Source: Kribbella sp. NBC_01245
Lineage (GTDB): Bacteria; Actinomycetota; Actinomycetes; Propionibacteriales; Kribbellaceae
DNA length: 64,000 nucleotides
Direction of reading: 5' to 3'
Assembly: GCF_036226525.1 (NCBI RefSeq)
Contig: NZ_CP108487.1
Coordinates: 5,766,001-5,830,000, forward strand
Positions 1-9,617 of this stretch are shown piece by piece. Each line of letters opens with the position of its first letter. Within the stretch, counting starts at the first letter, position 1. A model generated the notes under the pieces. The model was not told where the DNA came from and searched no databases. It worked only from the letters and a program-made list of their open reading frames with translations. Made by a program: the position numbers and the translations under genes.

Positions 1-1
1 C

Positions 2-679
2 CTCGACCCCCAGGGCAACGCGTCGACGGCTCTCGGCATCGACCACTCCGAAGGAACGCCCGGTGTCTACGAGGCGATCATCGAGAACGAGCCGCTGAGC
101 AAACTGACCCAGCCGTGTTCGGAGCACCCGGGCATCTTCGTCGTACCGGCGACCATCGACCTGGCCGGCGCCGAGATCGAACTCGTCAGCATCGTGGCCC
201 GCGAGAGCCGTCTGAAGAAGGCGCTCGACGCGCACCTGGCCGAGACCGAAGCCGCGGGCGAGCCGTACGACTACGTGTTCATCGACTGCCCGCCGTCGCT
301 GGGCCTGCTCACGGTGAACGCGTTGACCGCCGCGCGCGAGGTCCTCGTCCCGATCCAGAGCGAGTACTACGCGCTCGAGGGTCTGTCCCAGCTGCTCCGC
401 CACATCGACATGGTGAAGTCCCACCTCAACCCGGGCCTGGACGTCTCCACGATCCTGCTCACCATGTACGACGCGCGCACCAAGCTGGCCGGCGAGGTCG
501 CGGCCGAGGTGCGCGGCCACTTCCAGGACCGGGTGCTGCGGACCGCCGTACCGCGCTCGGTCCGGATCTCCGAAGCACCGAGCCACGGCCAGACTGTGCT
601 CGCGTACGACCCGGCCTCCGCCGGCGCACTTTCCTACCTGGAAGCATCGCGGGAGATCGCGATGCGGAACAACGCGTGA
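2..679 (+). CDS. parA: ParA chromosome-partitioning ATPase, 5' end cut off by the window
   Basis: ParA is the Walker-type ATPase that binds the nucleoid and moves ParB-parS complexes apart. The frame is open from base 2 and reads [13 protein letters not shown], the conserved stretch after the deviant Walker A loop; the KGGVGKTT loop itself lies off the left edge. Further on are [16 protein letters not shown] (Walker B region) and the conserved [13 protein letters not shown] segment. The stop is at 677-679. parB follows 85 bases downstream on the same strand, the usual actinobacterial parAB order. The identity is very secure; the start is not in the window. Confidence 0.96.
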   Translation, partial: LDPQGNASTALGIDHSEGTPGVYEAIIENEPLSKLTQPCSEHPGIFVVPATIDLAGAEIELVSIVARESRLKKALDAHLAETEAAGEPYDYVFIDCPPSLGLLTVNALTAAREVLVPIQSEYYALEGLSQLLRHIDMVKSHLNPGLDVSTILLTMYDARTKLAGEVAAEVRGHFQDRVLRTAVPRSVRISEAPSHGQTVLAYDPASAGALSYLEASREIAMRNNA

Positions 680-764
680 CCCGATCGGCCGACCTCGGCG
701 CGATCCGTGGCACTACCAGCACCGGGCGAGTGAGCACGGGCACCGAACGACAGAGGGAGCGTCG

Positions 765-1709
765 ATGAACACCCGACTCGGACGCGGACTCGGCGCGCTG
801 ATCCCCAGCACGCCGTCTCCGGCCGGAACGCAGACTCTGGGCAGCAAGTCGAACTCGATCCCCGGCGCACCACGCGAGCCCGAGCTCGCCGCCGTTCCGG
901 GTGCGCGCTTCGCCGTCATCCCGGTCGACCAGATCAGCCCGAACCCGAAGCAGCCGCGTACGGTCTTCGACGAGGACGCGATGGCCGAGCTGGTGCACTC
1001 GGTCAAGGAGATCGGCCTGCTGCAGCCGATCGTCGTACGCAAGCTCGACACCGACAAGTTCGAACTGGTGATGGGGGAGCGCCGCTGGCGGGCCACCCAG
1101 GAAGCCGGCCTCGACACCATCCCGGCGATCGTGCGGGAGACCGCCGACGACGTGATGCTGCGCGATGCGCTGTTGGAGAACCTCCACCGCAGCCAGCTGA
1201 ACCCGCTGGAAGAAGCGGCGGCCTACCAGCAGATGCTCGACGACTTCGGCTGCACGCAGGAAGTTCTCGCCAGTCGCATCGGCCGGTCGCGTCCGCAGAT
1301 CTCCAACACCCTGCGCCTCCTGAAGCTCCCGGCATCCGTCCAGCGTCGCGTTGCCGCCGGAGTCCTCTCGGCCGGGCACGCCCGCGCGCTTCTCGGTCTG
1401 CCGAGCGGCGATGCCCAGGAGCGCCTGGCTCAGCGGATCGTCGCTGAAGGTCTGTCCGTACGGTCGGTGGAGGAGATCGTCTCGATGGGCGAAGCGCCCG
1501 GTGCCGACGACGCGACCCCGGCCAAGCGCCGCAACCGCCCAGTCGCCCCGAAGCTGATCGACCTGGCGGACCGCCTGTCCGACCGCTTCGAAACTCGCGT
1601 CAAGGTCGACCTCGGCAAAACCAAGGGCAAGATCACCGTCGAGTTCGCCTCTTTGGACGACCTCGAACGAATCGTCGACCTAATGGACCCAAACAAGCGC
1701 ACTTCCTGA
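765..1709 (+). CDS. parB: ParB chromosome-partitioning protein (parS-binding CTPase)
   Basis: ParB loads at parS, clamps and slides on DNA using CTP, and is moved by ParA. The 314-residue protein opens with [11 protein letters not shown], the conserved N-terminal ParA-interaction segment. The CTP-binding motif GERRWRA is near residue 105, [14 protein letters not shown] follows, and a helix-turn-helix ([20 protein letters not shown]) is near residues 166-190. A C-terminal dimerisation domain ends the protein. The ATG follows the purine-rich AGAGGGAG. A strong hairpin lies 90 bases past the stop. Two parS-like sites lie downstream, at 3827 and 14373. Confidence 0.97.
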   Translation: MNTRLGRGLGALIPSTPSPAGTQTLGSKSNSIPGAPREPELAAVPGARFAVIPVDQISPNPKQPRTVFDEDAMAELVHSVKEIGLLQPIVVRKLDTDKFELVMGERRWRATQEAGLDTIPAIVRETADDVMLRDALLENLHRSQLNPLEEAAAYQQMLDDFGCTQEVLASRIGRSRPQISNTLRLLKLPASVQRRVAAGVLSAGHARALLGLPSGDAQERLAQRIVAEGLSVRSVEEIVSMGEAPGADDATPAKRRNRPVAPKLIDLADRLSDRFETRVKVDLGKTKGKITVEFASLDDLERIVDLMDPNKRTS

Positions 1710-1801
1710 CCTCGGACGGTTCTCCCAGCGCCCCTGAGAGCCCCGCCCCTCAACAACCAACCCCCACAACCTCCCCCAACGCCCCTCCAAAGGCCACCCA
1801 C

Positions 1802-1837
1802 AGAACGCCCTGCCGGACTTAACCGGCCGGGCGTTCT
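1802..1837 (+). terminator. parAB terminator hairpin
   Basis: AGAACGCCC and GGGCGTTCT form a perfect 9-bp outer stem, with an inner CCGG/CCGG pair around ACTTAA. It sits about 90 bases after the parB stop and is followed by a short T-containing stretch. Confidence 0.8.
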
Positions 1838-1934
1838 GCCTTTCCGAGCGCCTTGCCCCCAGCTGCAAACCCTGCGCACCTCGCCGCGACCCGGCTACCC
1901 GCGCTGACATCTCCAACCCATTGGGAGGGGTGCC

Positions 1935-1997
1935 ATGAAGTCGGTGCCGACCTGGCCCGCGTCACGGCCAGAGCACCCCATGATCGGGTTGGCCTAA
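1935..1997 (+). CDS. Possible 20-residue peptide
   Basis: An ATG preceded at the right distance by GGGAGGGG opens a 20-codon frame, MKSVPTWPASRPEHPMIGLA, ending in TAA. The ribosome binding site is the only support. There is no signal peptide and no homologue that I recognise. In a stretch otherwise without genes this may be chance. Confidence 0.15.
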   Translation: MKSVPTWPASRPEHPMIGLA

Positions 1998-3826
1998 CGG
2001 CTCCAGCCCACGAAGCCGGGAACGAACGGCACCACCCGCGACGCAGCGCCCACGACCAGCCGCCGGACTTCTCGTCGAGCTCCCCAGCCAATGAAGATGT
2101 CGGACCAAACTCGCAACCCCGGGTCGCTGCGACGGGCCCAGCGATCGCACACGGACGAGGTAGCGAGGGGACCTCGGTCGGCATGAGAGCTATGCGCGAG
2201 CCTCAGCACCAGAGTCGACGCGGAGCACCAGACGAACGTGCCGAGGAGAAGATGCCGGGAGGAGATGTGGCGCGACGGAGGTGGCGAGATGGAGGTGCCG
2301 GGATGGAGTGTCCGGACGGAGTGCCGAGAAGGGAGGCGTCGGCGCCATTAGCCGGATAGGCCTGGGAGGGGACGTTCCCGGAAAGGCTTGTCGGGGAATG
2401 GCCAAGGGGCAGGGCCACGAGAAGCCAAGAAGCCGCCCGCAACGAGTGGGCCAACGACCGACAGCGGAGCGCCAAACCTAATGCCACCACCGCCGGCTCC
2501 GATCGTGACGTCGGCGACGTGGTGGGCCCGCGCGGCCGGTAGCAGCAGGGCACGCGCTGGTCAGCGTCGAGACCAGCCCAGAGCGGAAGGCGCGAAGGGA
2601 AGCAGGGACCGAGGAGTGCAGGCCGCAAGCCGAGGTCGGCCGGCTGCTCTGGTGAGCGGGCAGATGTCGGCGATGGCCATGTCCGGCGGAGTTGGCGAGA
2701 CCAGCGCGGCGGGCGTAGACCAGCGTGGGACAACTCGACGCGGCTCGAAGTGGAGCGGCGGCTGGCCACGAAGTCGAAGCGTGCCGAGCCTTTGCCCAGT
2801 TGGGTCCGAACCGACGGCAGATCAGGGGTGGCCGCATTCGCAAACGAGCTACCCGTAAGCGAGGTCGGAGTTGCCGCTTGCTCGGAGATGGCCCGGTGTC
2901 ATCTTCATCCATCCGGCCTTGTGACACGGCAAGGCCCGGGCCCTGGTAGGTGCATCCGGGCCGACCCATTGAGCTACCACGGGCAGAGCTAGTGCCGGCC
3001 TCAGGCGAGGGTCGGACGTCCAGCCGGCGCCGGTATCGCGGGTTCGCTGCCGGGCGACCTCCGCCGCATCATGTTCCTCCGGTCGGGAGATCACTATTGC
3101 TCATCGCGGCCGGGATCGAGGCCGGTCAACCGGGCAAACTCGATTCGGTCGTGTACCTGATCGTCGAGGGCCCGACTAGCAGGTACGTGTGTCGTCGCCT
3201 CCCTTGAACGCACCGCGATTGATTGCCGCAGACGCATGGATCAATGGCAACTGATGGCAGGACTTTCTCGCCGAGCCCAAGCACGATCGCCCGCGGATGT
3301 CCGTTGCTCTGGAGTCCGACTGTTGTCCGCTCCGGGTGGTCTCGCCGGTCGTCGGAGTTGTCGCCCTTGCATCCTCTGCTGCGACCCAGTGCCGCCTGCC
3401 GCTGCGTCCATCCGATCGCTGCGGCAGCCGGATCGCCGCCCGCGAGCCACACTCACTGAGTTATCTCGCACAGGGGGTGGCGGCCCGTTCCGCCACGACG
3501 GATCGTCATGACTTCTCCGCTCGCGGCTGGCCGCCGCCCGCTCGCCCTTCGCCGCCCTCGGTCACCGTTGTTCGGTGAGGAACCGGTTGGTCGAACGAGC
3601 TCATCATGGACGCGTCTTCCAGCGCGTGCTGATCCATTACGACGCCTCAGAGATCAGTTCGACGGGACCTGCCTGTTTCCAGGCCGCTCTCCGCCGTGAC
3701 GAGAATCTGAACTCGCTAGTCCTTCACTCTCGCCAGCTCGCCAGCTCGGCTATCGAGGCAACGGCCCCCTCAAGACCAGGCAGCCGATATGTCGACATAT
3801 CCATCAAGCGGTAGATCGCTCGGGAA

Positions 3827-3842
3827 TGTTTCCCGTGAAACA
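3827..3842. promoter_or_regulatory. parS: parS-like ParB-binding site 1
   Basis: TGTTTCCCGTGAAACA differs at one base from the bacterial parS consensus TGTTTCACGTGAAACA. The flanks extend the palindrome to AATGTTTC/GAAACATT arms (3825-3844). It lies about 2.1 kb downstream of parB in a gene-poor stretch, a usual place for parS in actinobacteria. Confidence 0.85.
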
Positions 3843-4034
3843 TTCCGCCAACACGGCCTCCGATTGCGACTGAGGCGCCGAGCGAGGAGCGCCGACGAGT
3901 GCGGATCGGAGCATCGAGAAGACCTCGCTGCGACTGCGGCCGCCGGGGCAGCCAGAGCGAGGACTGGTGTAAGCCGCGCGACATGGGAGGCGACACGACA
4001 CGGGAGGTGACATGAGGTGCGCCGGGTCGCCAGG

Positions 4035-4175
4035 TCGCAGGTCGGCGGGGTCGGAAGTCGGAAGGTCGGCGGGTCAGAAGGGTCAGAAGGCCAGAAGATC
4101 AGAAGGTCGGAAGGTCGGAAGGACGGCGGGTCCTCAGGAGGGCGGGTCGTCAGGTCGGCAGGAAGGTGGGCGGTG
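4035..4175. repeat. Purine-rich degenerate repeat, unit about 9 bases
   Basis: Imperfect copies of GGTCGGAAG, GGTCAGAAG and GGTCGGCGG run head to tail for about 140 bases on the plus strand. It is non-coding by appearance and lies just downstream of the first parS-like site. Confidence 0.6.
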
Positions 4176-4856
4176 CCACTGTTGACTGGCTCGCGGTGGA
4201 GGCTGCGGTCCGGAGTAACCGGTGGGGATTGCCCGACTACGGCGTGGGGGCAGGCCACGCATCGAGCTGCTGAGCAACGCCGGGCCGATGGTGCACTGCG
4301 ACGACACGTCGCAGTGCCGAGCGATCGTGAAAAGTTGTGACGAGATGCCGGGGGCGGGCGAGCACCGGCCGGCTTGCTGGCTGCGTCAATGGGAGAGGGG
4401 CGATGCAGCATCCGGGGGAGTCGCGTCGGTGGTTTGGGCAAGCGACGATCGAAGTCAAAGGGGGGTCCGCACTGGCGTTCCTTGCACAAAGGTGCCGACA
4501 CGTCGGGAAGACCTGAGTGCTCCCACGCGTGATCGCGTTGGGCAGGGACACCTCGTACAGCCTCGTTCGTGGCGGCCTCAGGAGTTCACCTCCGGACGGG
4601 CCGCGACGCTCGACCGTCCCGCAGTGGGGTGCAGGCAGGGAGGTGCCGCCGTGCGGCAGTGCGGCGGTGGCAGGGAGGCTGCGTCGCGGCGGGCCGGTGG
4701 CGCGGGGTTCCGGTAGCCAAGTGCCGCAGTGGACGGCCGCTCGCTACCGCGGTCGTGCGGTGCCGGGGTCGCGGTGCTGCGGTCGCCCGGTGTTGGAGGC
4801 GCGGTGCGCGGTGCTGGAGTCGGCGTGCGCGTGCGCTCGGTGCGCGGTGCTGGAAG

Positions 4857-5237
4857 TTAGGAGGTGGGGTGGAGTTCGTGGGTGACTTTGCGCTCGGCGT
4901 AGAACGAGAGGAAGGGGATGGTGCCGGCTAGGGCTATCAGGACCAGCTTGCCGAGGGACCAGTGGACGCGGCGGCCTAGGTCGAGGGTTCCCAGTAGGTA
5001 GATCACGTAGAGGAAGCCGTGGAGCGGGCCGATGACGTTCATGGCGGAGGGGTTGTCTGCGGCGTATTTGAGGGGCATCGCCAGGCAGACTAGGAGGAGG
5101 AGCATGACGCCCACGATGTACGCGATGATGCGGTAGCGGGTGAGTGCGCCGGCGACATCGGGTGTGATCGTCGCGGCTGCAGCAGAGCCGGCCGGGGTGG
5201 TGTCAGCGGACTGAGCGGGATCCACGGGAGAGGTCAC
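4857..5237 (-). CDS. DUF3817 family integral membrane protein
   Basis: A 126-residue membrane protein with a low-complexity polar N-terminus and three hydrophobic segments: IIAYIVGVMLLLLVCLAMPL (about 37-56), the segment around NVIGPLHGFLYVIYLLGTL, and LVLIALAGTIPFLSFYAE near the end. The GPLHGFLYVIYL pattern with a following basic loop is typical of the DUF3817 family. Function is unknown. A stretch of about 570 bases without a gene separates it from SURF1. Confidence 0.85.
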   Translation of the reverse strand: MTSPVDPAQSADTTPAGSAAAATITPDVAGALTRYRIIAYIVGVMLLLLVCLAMPLKYAADNPSAMNVIGPLHGFLYVIYLLGTLDLGRRVHWSLGKLVLIALAGTIPFLSFYAERKVTHELHPTS

Positions 5238-5807
5238 GCCGAAACGGTACCGCCTTGCTTCAAAGGCCCGGCGTCCTGGTCCGCATAGTCAGGTCCTGGT
5301 GCTGCCCGAACAGGTCGCCCTGATGGCAAAGCAGGTCGGACACGGCGGCGGGGCGGGTGCTCCGTCTGGGCTGTAGCTGACTGGTCCCTTCGGCGAAGGC
5401 GACCCTTGCGGATGGTGAGCACGCAGTGGAGAAACAGATGGCTGGGTTGCTTTGTGTTGAGCCCGGCGCAGAAAGTGCGCGTCCAGGGTGACGGGCCGCG
5501 CCCTGCCGGTGAAGACGGCCCGGTGGCGTTGAGCCAGGTCGCCGAAGTGGGGGCGACAGGGGTGAGGGCCCGCACATCGCCCGATGAAGCCGGCTCGTGG
5601 ATGGGCCAAGGCCGGCACGCGGGATTGAAGGCGCCCGGCGGGTGCCCGGTCGGGTGCCGGGGGCGTGCGGCAGGTGATGGCGGAAGGACCACCTGTGCGC
5701 GCGGGCAGTCTCGTCGCGGGGGCGGTCGGACTGGGAGCCCGAGGGCGATGCCTGGTGGTGGAGCGCGCGCTGCAAGGCCAAGGAGCCGGGGGTGGGACGG
5801 GCTGCGG
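5238..5807. other. Intergenic stretch without a convincing gene
   Basis: Open frames are present on both strands but translate to Pro/Arg/Gly-rich sequence with no recognisable domain. One minus-strand frame (5234-5692) would overlap the start of the DUF3817 gene by four bases, but its product does not look like a folded protein. I see no clear hairpin or promoter. Confidence 0.55.
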
Positions 5808-6797
5808 TTAGAGCCGCGCCCCGCGGTCGGGCTGGGGTGTGACCGCGGCGCTGTCGGCGTCGGACCTGGCGTGGGCGTCGGACGTGGCGTCCGGAGGTGA
5901 ATCGATGGTTGCGGTCTGAGGGGTGGCTGCGGCCGGCGGTGTGGTTGACGGGCCGGGAGTGGGGCGGGTGGTGCGGTGGGTGTCTATGAGCATGCGGAGC
6001 CACATGAAGAGGGCGAAGGCGGCGAAGATCCACCACTGGACGGCGTAGGCGACGTTGCGTAGGCCGGCGTGGTCGGTGGGTGGTGCGGGTGGCGGGATGG
6101 TGATCGGGCCGTTCGCTACCGGAGGGGTGGCGGATGACTGGACTACGAAGGCGTCGTACAGCTGGTAGTCGACCAGGTGGACCATCGTCGGGATGCGCAG
6201 TGACGGGAGGATTCGGCTGTTGGCGGCGGCGCCTGAGGAGTCCTGGGCTTCGGAGGCGATGACGGAGCCGACCACGTCGACCCGGCCTGAAGGAGGCGCT
6301 GCCGCTGGGTCGGTGGGAGTTGCTACCCAGCCGCGGACGACCAGTACGGCGCCGGAGGCCTTGTCGGCCGCTGGGTTAGTGGGCGGCGTATCGGGCGACT
6401 CGGCGGATTCGGTGGAATCTGGGGAAAGCATCAAGGGGGTGATTACCCAGAAGCCGTCGCGGCCGTCTTGCTGGCGGTCCGCGACGAACATCTGGTCGGC
6501 GGCTGGGCCCCAGGTGCCGCTGACGGAGACGCGGCGGCCGACGGCCTTTGCCGGGAGGCCCTCGTTGACGGCGAACAGCGTTTTCAGCGGAACTGGCGGG
6601 GCAGTCGCCCGTTGAGCGGTAGCCGAGGCGGTTTTCGATTCGTAGACGTCGTACTGCCAGACGCCGAGGGTGATCATCACGCCGGCCACTGCCAGCACCA
6701 CCGCCAGCAGGGAGAGCCAGCGCAGGGTCAGTGCGGTGCGCCACAAGGGATAGGCGCCACCGTCAGCGTCCGGGGTGGGGTCGGCCGATGCGTTCAC
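5808..6797 (-). CDS. SURF1 family membrane protein (cytochrome oxidase assembly)
   Basis: SURF1/Shy1 proteins help assemble haem-copper cytochrome c oxidase. The 329-residue protein has an N-terminal membrane segment (LSLLAVVLAVAGVMITLGVWQYDVYESK), an extracytoplasmic domain with the conserved VSGTW and DGFWVITPL stretches, and a C-terminal membrane segment (VQWWIFAAFALFMWLRMLI), then a disordered Pro/Thr/Ala tail. I chose the GTG at 6797, 22 bases after the upstream stop. The frame opens further upstream but that would sit inside the neighbouring ligase gene. The start is moderately certain, the family good. Confidence 0.88.
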   Translation of the reverse strand: MNASADPTPDADGGAYPLWRTALTLRWLSLLAVVLAVAGVMITLGVWQYDVYESKTASATAQRATAPPVPLKTLFAVNEGLPAKAVGRRVSVSGTWGPAADQMFVADRQQDGRDGFWVITPLMLSPDSTESAESPDTPPTNPAADKASGAVLVVRGWVATPTDPAAAPPSGRVDVVGSVIASEAQDSSGAAANSRILPSLRIPTMVHLVDYQLYDAFVVQSSATPPVANGPITIPPPAPPTDHAGLRNVAYAVQWWIFAAFALFMWLRMLIDTHRTTRPTPGPSTTPPAAATPQTATIDSPPDATSDAHARSDADSAAVTPQPDRGARL

Positions 6798-6819
6798 GAG
6801 AGCACTGCGGTTGGCGGCT

Positions 6820-7767
6820 TCACCGTGCTGCAGCAGCGGCGAGCAGGTCGCGGCAGAGAACGCCGAGCTCAAGGCCGGCGGCCTCGGCGGCCAACGGGAC
6901 AAGGGAAGTCTCGGTCATACCGGGAGCGACGTTGACCTCGAGGAACCACGGCACGCCATCGGCGTCGACCACCAGGTCGGACCGCGAGAGGTCCCGCAGC
7001 TTGAGGGCCTCGTGCGCGGTGATCGCTGCTGCCGCACAGGCGGCCGCGACGGACTCGTCCAGCCTTGCCGGTACGACGAACTGAGTCGCGCCTGCGGTGT
7101 AGCGGGCCTCGTAGTCGTAGAAGCCGGAGTCCGGCCGGATCTCGACGGCGGGCAGCGCGTGCGGGCCGTCGCCGGTGTCGACGACAGTGACGGCGACCTC
7201 GGTGCCTTCGATGTACCGCTCGATGAGGGCGACTGGACCGTAGGCGAAGCAGTTCACCATCGCCGAGGGCAGTTCGCCGACGGAGCGCACGATCGAGGCA
7301 CCCAGGGCGGAGCCACCGCGGGCGGGCTTCACGACCAGCGGCAGACCGATTCGGTCGGTGACCGCCTCCATCAGCGACGTGGCGCCGAGCTCACGGAAGG
7401 TGTCGTGGCCGAGCACCACCGAAGGCGGTGTCCGTAGGCCGGCCGAGGTGACCAGCGTGCTGGCGACCGGCTTGTCGAAAGCCGTGCGGCAAGCCTCCGC
7501 GTCGGCACCGACATAAGGCACGTCGTAGAGGTCGAGGACCTGACGGAGCGCGCCGTCCTCGCCGGTCACACCGTGCAGCACCGGGAAAACGGCGCTGGGC
7601 GGGTCGGACTGCAGCCGCTCCACCAAGGTGCTGTCGACATCGCGCAACTCGACCTCGATGCCCACACTGCGCAGCGCCTCAGTGACGCGGCGGCCCGATC
7701 GCAGCGAGACATCGCGCTCGTGCGACAGTCCGCCTGCCAGGACCAGAACTCGTCCCAGATCACTCAC
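6820..7767 (-). CDS. D-alanine--D-alanine ligase-like ATP-grasp enzyme
   Basis: ATP-grasp ligase of the Ddl family, which makes the D-Ala-D-Ala dipeptide of peptidoglycan precursors. Motifs seen are GGLSHERDVSL near the N-terminus, HGVTGEDG (the Ddl HGxxGEDG loop), LVVKPARGGSALG (ATP binding) and LEVNVAPGMTETSLVP (metal-binding EVN motif). At 315 residues it is a little short for a Ddl. I chose the GTG at 7767, preceded by GGGGAAG at four bases; an in-frame ATG at 7788 lacks such a site. It is followed closely by SURF1. Actinobacteria usually carry a main ddl elsewhere, so this may be a paralogue. Confidence 0.87.
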   Translation of the reverse strand: MSDLGRVLVLAGGLSHERDVSLRSGRRVTEALRSVGIEVELRDVDSTLVERLQSDPPSAVFPVLHGVTGEDGALRQVLDLYDVPYVGADAEACRTAFDKPVASTLVTSAGLRTPPSVVLGHDTFRELGATSLMEAVTDRIGLPLVVKPARGGSALGASIVRSVGELPSAMVNCFAYGPVALIERYIEGTEVAVTVVDTGDGPHALPAVEIRPDSGFYDYEARYTAGATQFVVPARLDESVAAACAAAAITAHEALKLRDLSRSDLVVDADGVPWFLEVNVAPGMTETSLVPLAAEAAGLELGVLCRDLLAAAAAR

Positions 7768-7916
7768 TGAACTTCCCCGATCAATCATGGGCGACTCCGG
7801 CGGGGTTGCCGGTCCCGAGGCCCTTCGAACCGTAACCGGTCCGTCGCGGTGCCACGGTCCGGTGGGCCACCAGTGTGCCCTTCCGGCGCCCGGGTCCGAA
7901 CCCCGGCGCCGAAAAC

Positions 7917-9227
7917 TTAACTGAGCTCCGGCCCCGGGGCGTCGTAATCCCGCCCGGCGCCGGGCGGGAGGGGCCCGAAGGTCTCACGCAGCTCGAGCTC
8001 CTCCTCGATCACCGCGGCAAGACGCGCGACGCCTTCGGTGATACGAGCCGGAGTCGGATGACAGTAGGACAACCGCATGCACTGCGAGCCGAAACCGTCC
8101 GCGAAGAACGCGGTTCCGGGCACGTAGGCGACGCGGTTCGTGACTGCGCGCGGCAGCATGGCCTTCGCGTCGAGGCCGGGGGGCAGCGTCAGCCAGACGT
8201 AGAAACCACCCGTCGGCTTGGTCCAGCTCGCGGCCGCCGGCATCTTCTCGGTCAATGCCGCCAGCATCGCGTCGCGTCGTTCCCGGTACATCTCCTGGAA
8301 CTGCTTCACCTGGCCGAGCCAGTCATGCCGACTCAGGTACGACGAGATGGCGAGCTGGCTGAAGATCGGCGGGCAAAGCGTCGCGGACTCCTGCGCCAGC
8401 ACGAGTTTCTCCCGCACGGCGTGGGGCGCGACGGCCCAGCCGACCCGGAAACCCGGCGCGAAAGTCTTGGAGAACGAGCCGAGGTAGACCACACCTTCGC
8501 CGTCGTCGGCACGCAGCGCGCGCATCGGCTCGTTGTCGAAGCCGAGCAGACCGTAAGGGTTGTCCTCAAGGATCAGCACGTCTTGGCGCTGGCAGATCTC
8601 GAGCACCCGGCTTCGTCGTTCGAGCGAGAGCGAGACACCAGCGGGGTTGTGGAAATTCGGAATCGTGTAGAAGAACTTGACCTTCTTGCCGGCCGCCTTG
8701 ACCGCGGCGATGGCCTGCTCGAGGGCCTCGGGCTGGACACCGTCGTCGTCCATCGCGACGTGCACGACCTCGCACTGGTAGGCGCGAAAGACGCCGAGGG
8801 CCCCGACGTACGACGGGGCCTCGCAGATCACGACGTCGCCGGGATCGCAGAACACCCGGGTGACCAGGTCGACGGCCTGCTGGCTGCCGACGGTGACCAC
8901 GACGTCATCCGGGTGAGCCTCGATACCCTCCAGCCGCATCACGTCGCAGATCTGCTCGCGGAGCGTCGGATCGCCCTGACCCGAGCCGTACTGCATGGCG
9001 ACGGCCCCGTTGTCGAGCACCAGATCACGGACAGCGCCGCTGACCACGTCGAGCGGGAGGCCGGCGATATTCGGCATGCCGCCGGCGAGTGAGACGACCT
9101 CGGGCCGGCTGGCGACCGAGAAGAGTGCTCTGATCTCGGATGCCGTCATACCCTTGGTCCGTGCGGCGTACCGGTCGACATAGCTGTCGAGACGGGTTTG
9201 CCGGACGTCGGGCAGGTCGGGCTTCAC
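7917..9227 (-). CDS. PLP-dependent aminotransferase, class I/II (2-aminoadipate-transaminase/MocR-catalytic type)
   Basis: Fold-type I pyridoxal-phosphate enzyme of 436 residues. YLGSFSKTFAPGFRVGW carries the Schiff-base lysine and its conserved surroundings; PSYVGALGVF and NFHNPAG are further family motifs (the NP pair contacts the cofactor). It lacks the GntR DNA-binding domain of full MocR proteins, so it should be an enzyme rather than a regulator. The GTG start at 9227 follows a clear AAGGAG. Homologues often sit near parB in actinobacteria. The amino-acid substrate cannot be told from sequence. Confidence 0.93.
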   Translation of the reverse strand: MKPDLPDVRQTRLDSYVDRYAARTKGMTASEIRALFSVASRPEVVSLAGGMPNIAGLPLDVVSGAVRDLVLDNGAVAMQYGSGQGDPTLREQICDVMRLEGIEAHPDDVVVTVGSQQAVDLVTRVFCDPGDVVICEAPSYVGALGVFRAYQCEVVHVAMDDDGVQPEALEQAIAAVKAAGKKVKFFYTIPNFHNPAGVSLSLERRSRVLEICQRQDVLILEDNPYGLLGFDNEPMRALRADDGEGVVYLGSFSKTFAPGFRVGWAVAPHAVREKLVLAQESATLCPPIFSQLAISSYLSRHDWLGQVKQFQEMYRERRDAMLAALTEKMPAAASWTKPTGGFYVWLTLPPGLDAKAMLPRAVTNRVAYVPGTAFFADGFGSQCMRLSYCHPTPARITEGVARLAAVIEEELELRETFGPLPPGAGRDYDAPGPELS

Positions 9228-9424
9228 GAAGGCGCTCCTTGAGGCGGGGAAGTCTCAAGGCTACGCCGATCCGTCCAGTAGCGCCCGCGCGCCCGGACTG
9301 CCGATCGCCGCAGCCTCTCACTACCATGCCTTATAGCGGCGGAATGCTCCGGCGGGGACCGGCAGCCGAGACGGTTGCGATCGCCCGGTGGATACGGGCG
9401 CCGCGGAAGGGCGGCAGGAGCGGG

Positions 9425-9601
9425 ATGAGCGTGGTGAAGGTCTTCGGCTGGATACTCGGAGGGCTGGTGCTCGGCGTCTTGACCGGATTCGCCGGCGAGC
9501 TGCTCCGGCGACAGCCCGCGGCCAAGGTCCAGCAACGGTATGTGGCGCCGGAGGCCTCGGAGAGTACCGAGATCCAGACCCCGGCTCCGGCGGCGACGTG
9601 A
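9425..9601 (+). CDS. Small single-pass membrane protein (58 residues), unknown function
   Basis: An ATG preceded by AGGAG at four bases opens a 58-residue frame. Residues about 5-26 (VFGWILGGLVLGVLTGFAGE) form a Gly-rich membrane helix, followed by a basic LLRR and a polar, Pro/Ala/Thr-rich tail that would lie on one side of the membrane. Divergent from the aminotransferase and 16 bases ahead of the GNAT gene. The ribosome binding site and hydrophobic pattern support it; I recognise no family. Confidence 0.65.
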   Translation: MSVVKVFGWILGGLVLGVLTGFAGELLRRQPAAKVQQRYVAPEASESTEIQTPAPAAT

Positions 9602-9617
9602 GCGGTCAGAAGGTCTG

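Larger units (their letters stand above)
1838..4856. other. About 3 kb intergenic stretch without a convincing gene
   Basis: Several open frames exist on both strands, but none gives a recognisable protein. They are rich in Arg, Pro, Ser and Gly with no hydrophobic core pattern, as expected of translated non-coding GC-rich DNA. The stretch holds a parS-like site (3827-3842), a purine-rich degenerate repeat (about 4035-4175), G-rich repeats (about 4600-4855) and one very short reading frame with a good ribosome binding site (1935-1997). Base composition seems less GC-biased between about 2000 and 3800 than in the neighbouring genes. It could be decayed or acquired DNA, or a spacer kept around the centromere. 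Confidence 0.6.

Noticed and set aside
1853-3700. Several overlapping frames of 60-190 codons between parB and the first parS-like site
   Set aside because: None has a recognisable domain, hydrophobic core or consistent ribosome binding site; both strands are equally open, as expected for non-coding GC-rich DNA.
5234-5692. A 152-codon minus-strand frame overlapping the DUF3817 start by four bases
   Set aside because: The overlap looks like coupling, but the product is Pro/Arg/Ser-rich with no folded-domain pattern.
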